Source: a virus
DNA: 38,113 bases
Direction: 5' to 3' (one strand)
IMG/VR virus record: IMGVR_UViG_3300030329_004128
Location: 2,796-40,908 of that record
The notes beneath the pieces are model-generated. The model had not been told where the DNA came from and did not search any database. It was given only the letters and a program-made list of their open reading frames with translations. This document shows positions 32,546 to 38,113 of the stretch, one piece after another (the first letter of the stretch is position 1; the number at the start of each line of letters is the position of its first letter). The position numbers and the translations under genes were made by a program.

Positions 32546-32705
32546 TGTTATCTTCCTCCATACTATCTAAAAGTTCTAAAGCTCCTTGACATTTATAAAC
32601 CAAAGCATGGTACTCATCTCTTTTCTGCATTGCATTTTCTAATTGCTTTTGAATAGCTACACGCTTATCTTCAGGCTTTATGTTTTCCTTAGACTCTTTC
32701 TCCAT
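32538..32705 (-). CDS. Small helical protein (55 aa)
   Basis: ATG 32705 follows TAGGAGAAACA, a good ribosome binding site lying between this gene and the upstream connector gene. The product is a charged helical protein: a basic first half (PEDKRVAIQKQLENAMQKR, about 11-29), then a hydrophobic helix (ALVYKCQGALELLDSM) and an acidic end. No domain is recognised. Its position after the connector genes and before the endolysin matches small accessory genes I recall from related marine phage contigs. Confidence 0.6.
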   Translation of the reverse strand: MEKESKENIKPEDKRVAIQKQLENAMQKRDEYHALVYKCQGALELLDSMEEDNND

Positions 32706-32713
32706 TGTTTCTC

Positions 32714-33118
32714 CTATCTTATTGCATGGCTACCAGTGCTTATAACTCTGATACCCTTTACTTTACTAGATTCATGTTTCTCAAGAATCCTTCTAAATTC
32801 TCTTAAAAAATACTCTTTAACTTCTATCTCCATAGCATCTTCTGCTAGTCTGGCCTTAATATAATATACTAAAGCTTTCGAAAGATAAGAAGGCAAATCT
32901 ATGTTGCTATCTTCATTCTCTATATCATCTCCTGGAGCATTAGTATATTTTAATTCAATTCCATCAGTTACATTAGATTGTGGAGATTTCCATTCTTGCC
33001 TTGCAACACCAGGACCAAATTCTTTGTTATCCACATTATCGCTAAAAGAAGTATCTCTTTCTACAATAGCAATCCTATTGCCTTCTAAATAATAAGCATA
33101 TTGTTTTTCATTAGCCAT
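32714..33118 (-). CDS. Small connector-like virion protein (134 aa)
   Basis: The start overlaps the upstream stop by one base. The N-terminal half is beta-like with YYLEGNRIAIVERD (about 9-22) and a DGIELKYTNAPGDDI segment near 52-66. The C-terminal half is helical: LPSYLSKALVYYIKARLAED (about 75-94), then EYFLREFRRILEKHESS and the end GSHAIR. This layout, and the coupling to the preceding 93-residue connector-like protein, point to a head-tail interface or tail completion protein. I recall close relatives in marine phage contigs annotated only as structural. Confidence 0.6.
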   Translation of the reverse strand: MANEKQYAYYLEGNRIAIVERDTSFSDNVDNKEFGPGVARQEWKSPQSNVTDGIELKYTNAPGDDIENEDSNIDLPSYLSKALVYYIKARLAEDAMEIEVKEYFLREFRRILEKHESSKVKGIRVISTGSHAIR

Positions 33119-33399
33119 TATACATTATCCGCATCTGTTATGTTTGGTGGTGTAATCATTCTTGGTATAGACCTGTATTCATCTTTAGAATTAAAATGAT
33201 TCTTAACTCTAACATCAATCATTCTAGTCATATTAGCTGGGATTTCATAGAATCTTTTACCCTCAACTATATTCATTCTTTCCATATCAACATGAGTCTC
33301 AGCTTCTATATTTATTTCTTCCAATCCGTCTTTAATATAAGCTATAATCTTACCAGTTTCGCTTGCACCACATCTTTCCATTAATTCTTGTACCGTCAT
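33118..33399 (-). CDS. Small connector-like virion protein (93 aa)
   Basis: The product starts with TVQELMERCGASETGKIIAY (about 2-21), continues in a helix (IKDGLEEINIEAETHV) and ends with a beta segment (RFYEIPANMTRMIDVRVKNH, about 49-68). Helix first, then a strand carrying the phrase YEIPANMTRMIDVRV, is typical of short head-tail adaptor subunits. The next gene is coupled by a TAATG overlap. Function is assigned from layout and context, not from a known catalytic motif. Confidence 0.6.
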   Translation of the reverse strand: MTVQELMERCGASETGKIIAYIKDGLEEINIEAETHVDMERMNIVEGKRFYEIPANMTRMIDVRVKNHFNSKDEYRSIPRMITPPNITDADNV

Positions 33400-33401
33400 A
33401 G

Positions 33402-33863
33402 TTATTTCCTTTTTAAACTAAAATTATCATAACGTGCCCATTTATTATCACCTACAGAACTTACGGTAATATATATCGTTGATTGAGTTGGTATAAAATG
33501 AGCTGTTTGAGTGCTTTCTGAAGTTAAGTTTCCACTACCATGATATGTAGTATCATTTACTGAATTACCTATATTTATCTGCCCTCTATTACCACTTTGA
33601 TAGCCAACAGCTCTTACTATACAAGTATATCTTGTTCCAGGAGATACTGTTGCCTGTATAGATGTATGCCCTGTACCTGTAAGTCTTAAATCCCCAGACT
33701 GAATAACTTGAGCTCCATTAGTACCTGATGTTTGAACTAACGTAAATCCAGTAATATCAGTAACAGTCCCTAGAGATGTACCTGCACTTCTTAATCTTTG
33801 TCTGAATCTCTCTGCAGGAGCATAACCCCTATTTGTATTAATAGCTGAACTTAACCCTAACAT
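33402..33863 (-). CDS. Beta-rich virion protein (153 aa), jelly-roll or carbohydrate-binding-like
   Basis: The N-terminus is basic (RFRQRLRSAG, about 19-28). The remainder is a single beta domain with G/T/S-rich strands, including FTLVQTSGTNGAQVIQSGDL (about 40-59) and an end reading KWARYDNFSLKRK. The final strand WxRYDNFSL is common in carbohydrate-binding, jelly-roll type modules. It probably decorates the capsid or tail. It follows the 115-residue protein by one base and is part of the small virion protein block. Confidence 0.6.
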   Translation of the reverse strand: MLGLSSAINTNRGYAPAERFRQRLRSAGTSLGTVTDITGFTLVQTSGTNGAQVIQSGDLRLTGTGHTSIQATVSPGTRYTCIVRAVGYQSGNRGQINIGNSVNDTTYHGSGNLTSESTQTAHFIPTQSTIYITVSSVGDNKWARYDNFSLKRK

Positions 33864-33864
33864 A

Positions 33865-34212
33865 TTAACCTACATAGGCAATAACGCCACCAGATGCTAA
33901 TTTAAAAGAGCTCCATCTTCCATATATAGTTAATCCAGCTGGGAATGTTTCTGTCCCAGTGGCAACGCCATTTGAGCTAATACTTGCACTTGTACCATCA
34001 GAATCTGGAAAGTATCCATCATCTTCTGCGACTAATCCAGTAGCGTCATTTTCAAAAGCTGTTTCTTCTAAAAAAGTAATTGCTACAAATACGCCATTAC
34101 TTGCTGTAACAGCACCTGTTCCTCTTACATGTATCGAACCTGATTGACCTAATCCTGCATTCTGTGCTTCCTGAACACTATATGCATGTAATCCTCTTCT
34201 ATTTCCTGCCAT
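33865..34212 (-). CDS. Small virion protein (115 aa), decoration-like
   Basis: ATG 34212 follows AGGAGGTAGAC, one of the best ribosome binding sites in the late module, just after a hairpin in a 51-base gap. The product is G/S/T/A-rich and beta-like. It has FVAITFLEETAFENDATGL (about 42-60) and a C-terminal PAGLTIYGRWSSFKLASGG segment (about 91-109) that I recall from small structural proteins of marine phages. No enzymatic motif is present. A decoration or head-fibre role is the likeliest. Confidence 0.65.
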   Translation of the reverse strand: MAGNRRGLHAYSVQEAQNAGLGQSGSIHVRGTGAVTASNGVFVAITFLEETAFENDATGLVAEDDGYFPDSDGTSASISSNGVATGTETFPAGLTIYGRWSSFKLASGGVIAYVG

Positions 34213-34223
34213 GTCTACCTCCT

Positions 34224-34253
34224 GCCCTAAGCACTGGCTGTGCGTGAATGGGC
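34224..34253 (-). other. Hairpin in the 51-base gap before the 115-residue virion gene
   Basis: GCCC (34224-34227) can pair with GGGC (34250-34253), and GCAC (34231-34234) with GTGC (34240-34243), giving a two-part stem. It stands between two virion genes just upstream of an AGGAGG ribosome binding site. No T-run follows in the minus direction. It may stabilise or process the late mRNA. Confidence 0.35.
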
Positions 34254-34263
34254 TTGTTTATTA

Positions 34264-34764
34264 TTATACGTCTGTTATTATTGCTGCTACTTGTACTAAA
34301 ACATCTCCTGTGCCTACTGCACTTGGAGAGCCATTAGTAACTACTACCGTACCAGCACCTATTGTATTTAGAGTAGTAGCTGGAAGCTTACCTACCCATA
34401 AATCTCCTGAATCTATAAATACTCCTTCTACCTCATTATAATCACCATCTGCTGCTGCAGCTAAAGAAACAACAATACCTTCTGAAGTTGCAGTAGTTCC
34501 ATCAGTTGTTCCTGTATGCTTAATAGCTATCCATTTTACTTTATCTCCAGTAGCTGTTACAAGCTCTGTCCCATCAGCTCTTATAGTTCCTTCATATTCT
34601 ATACCAGCTTGCAATAATGCAGCGGAAGAAGCATCTACTATAATTTCTTTATAAATCCAATAATCTCCAGTAGTAGGTTCATAATTTAAATTTCCACTCA
34701 TACTACCTTTATTAAGGTCGCTCAATATTAAAGCACTTAAACTTGCTGTAGCTTTATCAGCCAT
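34264..34764 (-). CDS. Small beta-rich virion protein (166 aa), paralogue of the protein at 31473-31982
   Basis: The start overlaps the adaptor stop by one base. The product is acidic, A/G/T-rich and beta-like. Its centre, TGDKVKWIAIKHTGTTDG (about 73-90), and its end (VLVQVAAIITDV) align with the 169-residue protein encoded at 31473-31982. It lacks the cysteines of that copy. Its place directly after the head-tail adaptor, inside the capsid gene block, suggests this is the ancestral position. A capsid decoration role is inferred. Confidence 0.7.
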   Translation of the reverse strand: MADKATASLSALILSDLNKGSMSGNLNYEPTTGDYWIYKEIIVDASSAALLQAGIEYEGTIRADGTELVTATGDKVKWIAIKHTGTTDGTTATSEGIVVSLAAAADGDYNEVEGVFIDSGDLWVGKLPATTLNTIGAGTVVVTNGSPSAVGTGDVLVQVAAIITDV

Positions 34765-35795
34765 TATTCATCTCCCTTTTCTTGTTTTTCTCGCCTTGCA
34801 GAAATACCTAAAGCACCATTATATTGACCCATTAAAGCCATATATTGTTCTATAAACCATTTATATTTAGCTAAAGATTCTTGTATCTCTTGCTGATATT
34901 GACCAACTTCTTGTGCATGTTTATATAATTCGCTTCTATATTCAGTTGCTTTTTGCTGAACATTTCTATCTGCATTCTTAACTCTATTGTCAAGATTTGA
35001 TTTAAACACTTCTAATTCATTAGTAAAACTTCTTACCTCTTCTTCTCCAAGAGATTTAAATTGCTCTATAGCCTTATCTAACTTAGCCATCTCCTTATCA
35101 GCTGCTTCAAAGTCTTCATTAAGTAAATGAGTTGTTACCTTGCTTAAAGTAAAATCTAAAGGTTTGCTAATATATGTTGGTGTAGATGGTAAATCTACAT
35201 CATCAATTGAAAAAACAGGAGAATTTAACTTCGTTACTTTAGTTGGCATATTATTTTGTATATCAGCAGCAGCAGCCAAGCAAGACATAGCTGTTGCATA
35301 TTGAATTATAAGATGTTCATATTCAGCTGGGAAAGCCACCCCAGAGATAGAATCATTATGAGTTGCCGATGGATATCCTACTTGACTTAGATGAACTTGA
35401 GTATTAGCATCTTCAGGTGCAGGTATCACAAATAACTTTTTATTTAAAATATAAAATCCTGGACTCAAAGCACTTCTATAATGAAGACTGCTTTTTTGAG
35501 TTGCTAAATATCTAACATTAGCATCAATTGGAGTTGCTGGACGTAAATCAGTACTACTTCCATTACGTCTTGCAACATTCAAAATAGCTCCAGTAATTGT
35601 AATCCCACTATTATTATCATCAGTATTATCTGCAGAGAACTTAACTGCTTCTGAAGGCCTAATAGCAATAACTTTATTAGTTATATCTTTAATAGCATCA
35701 GATAAGAATTGACTTAATTCATCCTCAGTTGGAGCACTACTTGCACCAATAGATATTTGAGATAAACCCTGTACTTGATTCTTAAATGTTGCCAT
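34764..35795 (-). CDS. Head-tail adaptor-like protein with C-terminal coiled coil (343 aa)
   Basis: The first ~200 residues resemble head-tail adaptor or connector proteins of podoviruses. There is an early helix DELSQFLSDAIKDITNKV (about 24-41), then a beta region, and AFPAEYEHLIIQYATAMSCL (about 155-174), where a FPxEYEHLII helix is typical. From about 215 to 330 the chain is a long charged coiled coil (EDFEAADKEMAKLDKAIEQF and onward). The tail extension is longer than in small adaptors. It is coupled by one-base overlaps on both sides. A role in joining the portal to the tail is inferred from layout and neighbours. Confidence 0.65.
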   Translation of the reverse strand: MATFKNQVQGLSQISIGASSAPTEDELSQFLSDAIKDITNKVIAIRPSEAVKFSADNTDDNNSGITITGAILNVARRNGSSTDLRPATPIDANVRYLATQKSSLHYRSALSPGFYILNKKLFVIPAPEDANTQVHLSQVGYPSATHNDSISGVAFPAEYEHLIIQYATAMSCLAAAADIQNNMPTKVTKLNSPVFSIDDVDLPSTPTYISKPLDFTLSKVTTHLLNEDFEAADKEMAKLDKAIEQFKSLGEEEVRSFTNELEVFKSNLDNRVKNADRNVQQKATEYRSELYKHAQEVGQYQQEIQESLAKYKWFIEQYMALMGQYNGALGISARREKQEKGDE

Positions 35796-36292
35796 TAAAC
35801 ACTCGCTACAAAAACTTCTACATCAACAGCATTAGCACTTGGGTCAATCAGTATACTTTCCAAATCATGTAATGTAGTTTGAACACTACCATCCGTATCA
35901 TATACTGCAATAGAATCGTGACCTGTGCCCATTATTAAACTCTGACCAGCAGCTAATAATATAGTAGCAGTCTCATTTACAGCACTAGCACCACTACCAC
36001 TTTCAGTAGTATCTACCTGCAGATTAACATTAACTGATTCAGCATTATCCAAATTAGTTACTCTAATATATTTTGTATCAGCAATATCTAAGCTTGCATC
36101 AGTTATATCTACCTGTGCTCCAAATCTTACAATTGTAGTATCTACATTAGCTATACACGTCACTATTCTTTTATACACTTCGTTAATAGATGATATACTA
36201 AAAGATTGAGTATTCCCTTGTTGTTGTCCATTCAAGGTTATGCTTTCAGTGAGAGTTACCGTTAATGTTGCAGGCGTTATTGTTGTCGCCAT
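35795..36292 (-). CDS. Beta-rich virion protein (165 aa)
   Basis: This is a T/S/V-rich, almost entirely beta protein beginning TITPATLTVTLTESITLNG (about 4-22). It has a DTKYIRVTNLDNAESVNVNL segment (about 72-91) and a glycine loop LAAGQSLIMGTG. The order, strand with RVTNLD and then a G(E/Q)S turn, recurs in small capsid-associated proteins of marine phages. It follows the 89-base gap that carries a strong hairpin, and its stop overlaps the adaptor start. It is probably a decoration or head-completion component. Confidence 0.65.
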   Translation of the reverse strand: MATTITPATLTVTLTESITLNGQQQGNTQSFSISSINEVYKRIVTCIANVDTTIVRFGAQVDITDASLDIADTKYIRVTNLDNAESVNVNLQVDTTESGSGASAVNETATILLAAGQSLIMGTGHDSIAVYDTDGSVQTTLHDLESILIDPSANAVDVEVFVASV

Positions 36293-36319
36293 ATTTCTTA
36301 TTCCTTATGTTTAAGCCAA

Positions 36320-36358
36320 CTCCCCCGCTCTTGGAGAAACACCTAGAGCAAGGGAGAG
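36320..36358 (-). other. Strong hairpin in the gap after the capsid decoration genes
   Basis: CTCCCCCGCTCT (36320-36331) pairs with AGAGCAAGGGAGAG (36345-36358): about twelve pairs including one G-T, with two bulged bases and a 13-base loop. In the minus direction the sequence after it (TTGGCTTAAAC) has no T-run. It could therefore be a partial attenuator or an RNA-processing site that keeps the capsid transcript more abundant than downstream genes. The plus direction is T-rich after the stem but has no gene to terminate. Confidence 0.45.
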
Positions 36359-36381
36359 ACTTATTTTGTTTATTAAGCTAC

Positions 36382-36666
36382 TTATGTGTTGCTGTTTCCT
36401 GAATAAAATGCAGACCCATCACACACAACAATTGACAATTCTCCTGCAGCATTAATAGTAATACTATTAACTGTAGAAGAGCCAGATTTGTGAACGAAAG
36501 TTGCATTCCACCCTGCTGAATCAGCAGCTGCTGGTAGAGTCACTGTTGCGGCATTAGTTAAGAAGATTTTACCACTATCACCTGCTGTTAAAGTAACAGC
36601 ACCTGATATTTCTTCTACATACGCTCCGCCCCAATGAGCTTTTGAACCTATTTTAGTTACAGCCAT
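36382..36666 (-). CDS. Small capsid decoration-like protein (94 aa)
   Basis: ATG 36666 follows AGGAGG. The 94-residue product is beta-rich, with a pattern found in small virion proteins: VTLTAGDSGKIFLTNAATVT (about 24-43), then LPAAADSAGWNATFVHKSG, and a final glycine/serine-rich strand. There is no catalytic motif. It sits two genes after the major capsid protein and before the hairpin gap, so it is likely expressed at high level with the capsid and binds its surface. That role is inferred. Confidence 0.65.
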   Translation of the reverse strand: MAVTKIGSKAHWGGAYVEEISGAVTLTAGDSGKIFLTNAATVTLPAAADSAGWNATFVHKSGSSTVNSITINAAGELSIVVCDGSAFYSGNSNT

Positions 36667-36676
36667 TATCTACCTC

Positions 36677-37456
36677 CTATTGTAATCCGACTTCAAGTCG
36701 AATGTGTTCAACATCAGCTCCTGCTCCTGCATCTTTCATAAAGGCACCGAATACAGTAACAACATCACCAGCATCAAAAGTAACCGAATGAGTATTTACT
36801 GTAGGGTCAGAACCATCTATTTTGAATGTAGCAAGGCCTGCTTTAGATACATAAACTGCAAGTTCATGAACTTCACCATCAGCCCAATTATCAGTTGTGT
36901 CTGTTGGAGTAGCAGTGCTATTATTTAAAGCAGTTTCAGCTTTAATATCACCATTGTCTACATTTAAACAGGCATAATCTGTATAAGTAGCTTTTGGGTC
37001 AGCAACATGAGTTTGTGATTTTAATCTAAAGCCAAACATACAATAGTCAAGACTGCCAACAGTTCCTATTTTGAACTTATGCTTTGCATAGAATGCTGGT
37101 CCGCCAATAGTAAAAGAATTAACACCTTCAATTCCTTTAAACGTTCTTTGGCATGTAGTCCACTGATATCCAAGATTATTAGTATCAGCTTGTTCCCAAG
37201 ACATTCCAAGGTCTGTTCCAAAAGGAGCATCTACAGTACAAGCACCCATATAAGCACAACTCAAGTTGAGCCCATCTGGGAATTGTAATTGCACATGTTC
37301 TTCTGTACTACCATCAACTGGTGCTTTAGCAGCACCACCAAAAGCAGTTCCATCTGCATATAAAGGGCATTCGTCAAAATTATAGACTCTTACCTTATCA
37401 TAATCTGCAGCAATTTGACTATCTATCTTATTTTGTCCATACATTGGATTTGCCAT
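36677..37456 (-). CDS. LamG/concanavalin-like virion protein (259 aa)
   Basis: ATG 37456 follows AAGGAGG. Residues about 70-259 look like a jelly-roll of the concanavalin/LamG kind: W and Y in strands, then DYACLNVDNGDIKAETALNN (about 160-179), then DNWADGEVHELAVYV and LATFKIDG, the typical last strands of such domains. The N-terminus (MANPMYGQNKID) is short and may anchor to the capsid. It directly follows the major capsid gene, as head fibres or decoration proteins often do. Sugar binding is possible but unproven. Confidence 0.65.
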   Translation of the reverse strand: MANPMYGQNKIDSQIAADYDKVRVYNFDECPLYADGTAFGGAAKAPVDGSTEEHVQLQFPDGLNLSCAYMGACTVDAPFGTDLGMSWEQADTNNLGYQWTTCQRTFKGIEGVNSFTIGGPAFYAKHKFKIGTVGSLDYCMFGFRLKSQTHVADPKATYTDYACLNVDNGDIKAETALNNSTATPTDTTDNWADGEVHELAVYVSKAGLATFKIDGSDPTVNTHSVTFDAGDVVTVFGAFMKDAGAGADVEHIRLEVGLQ

Positions 37457-37467
37457 AATATACCTCC

Positions 37468-38113
37468 TTATGTCCAGATAGCATGAGATTCAGGCATTGA
37501 CCATTCCATCCCAGCTTCTGTTAAGATTAAGTCTACTCTTCTATCAACTCCAGAATTTTCTAAAGTCTGAACCCCTACGTAGACGGATGTATCACGGTTC
37601 AATCCATTACCAACTAGTGGTCTATATGCACAGTTCTTCATATTAACACCTAACATTTTAATATTAGTACCGTCTAAGTGAATATTTCTAGCAACATTCA
37701 TATCACCATAAGGTGTTGAGAATGTAGTGATATCTACACCTAGAACTTTTTTCTTGCCAGTCATAGCAAAATCAGCTCTAAAGTTAGAAGATATTTCTAG
37801 ATTATTTTTGAAGTATCCACCTAGTTTGTGCATCCAGTTATATACTGCAGTATTGCAGAAATAAACTGTAGCTCCACCTGAATTATATCTTGGGTCTAAG
37901 AAGTTAGACATATCATCCAAGAAATCATCGGCAGTTTTAGTTGCAGTGTTTAAACTAAATTGGTTACCATAAGTAGTAATATAATCAACTGCACCTTGAG
38001 TTGTATTATATGTCTCATTTTGAGAACCAAATAGTAATGAAGCTTCCATATCCCACTTATGTTCAATCAGCTTTTCTTTCCAAATACGAGCCCACTCATT
38101 ACCTTCATATTTT
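37468..38113 (-). CDS. Major capsid protein, HK97-like fold (C-terminal part; 5' end outside window)
   Basis: The frame stays open to the window edge and encodes at least 214 residues; the internal ATG at 38049 is not the true start. The segment before it, WKEKLIEHKWDMEASLLFGS, has the EHxxDxExxLLFG phrase typical of the P-domain region in SU10-like major capsid proteins. After it come MSNFLDPRYNSGGATVYFCN (a beta segment), LGVDITTFSTPYGDMNVARN and a final strand region with RRVDLILTEAGMEW. The assignment rests on these motifs and on a run of decoration and adaptor genes downstream. Portal, terminase and scaffold are expected just beyond the right edge. Confidence 0.8.
   Translation of the reverse strand, partial: KYEGNEWARIWKEKLIEHKWDMEASLLFGSQNETYNTTQGAVDYITTYGNQFSLNTATKTADDFLDDMSNFLDPRYNSGGATVYFCNTAVYNWMHKLGGYFKNNLEISSNFRADFAMTGKKKVLGVDITTFSTPYGDMNVARNIHLDGTNIKMLGVNMKNCAYRPLVGNGLNRDTSVYVGVQTLENSGVDRRVDLILTEAGMEWSMPESHAIWT

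Noticed and set aside
38047-38049. ATG 38049 as start of the capsid gene
   Set aside because: The frame continues open to the window edge with a capsid-like sequence (EHKWD and upstream), so this ATG is internal.

Overview
This window looks like part of the genome of a tailed, double-stranded DNA phage, most likely a short-tailed (podovirus-like) one. It is AT-rich and very tightly packed, with no gene-free stretch longer than about 90 bases. I see no tRNA, rRNA, CRISPR array, integrase or insertion sequence. Most genes have strong AGGAG-type ribosome binding sites, which suggests a bacterial host that uses Shine-Dalgarno initiation. Many of the small proteins resemble those I recall from marine phage metagenomes, but the host cannot be named from the sequence.

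Left arm (1-2083, plus strand): a string of small overlapping genes. They include two small zinc-ribbon-like proteins, a coiled-coil protein, a short protein with a possible histone fold, and a PD-(D/E)XK-type nuclease. This is probably the end of an early or middle gene module. It closes at a two-part hairpin followed by eight T (2099-2158).

Right part (2181-38113, minus strand, transcribed right to left): a single late/virion module. In transcription order it holds the major capsid protein (cut by the window edge), a LamG-like protein and small beta-rich decoration-type proteins, a head-tail adaptor, more small virion proteins and two short connector proteins. Next come tiny basic genes, an M15-family endolysin, two single-span membrane proteins, a metallophosphoesterase, a large beta-propeller nozzle protein and a tail fibre. 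The module ends with helical internal (ejected) virion protein candidates, a GNAT-like protein, a giant 4539-residue protein and a coupled 1177-residue protein. At least thirteen junctions are one-base TAATG or TAGTG stop/start overlaps, so translation is probably coupled along the whole module.

The most striking item is the 4539-residue protein (5714-19333). Its C-terminal part has the hallmarks of a single-chain two-barrel RNA polymerase: DADGD at residues 4021-4025, preceded by an RxP motif at 3983-3985, with a candidate lysine-bearing first barrel near 3672-3714. The same chain carries an HExxH metallopeptidase motif (1281-1285), a polyvalent-protein-like YEYQSD motif (1882-1887), a PDDTxxx heptad-repeat linker and a hydrophobic N-terminal region. 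Its place after the tail and internal-protein genes suggests a virion-packaged polymerase injected with the DNA. A second item is the endolysin gene: it is clearly richer in G+C than its surroundings and contains a nested out-of-frame ORF that would encode a holin-like protein with two membrane spans.
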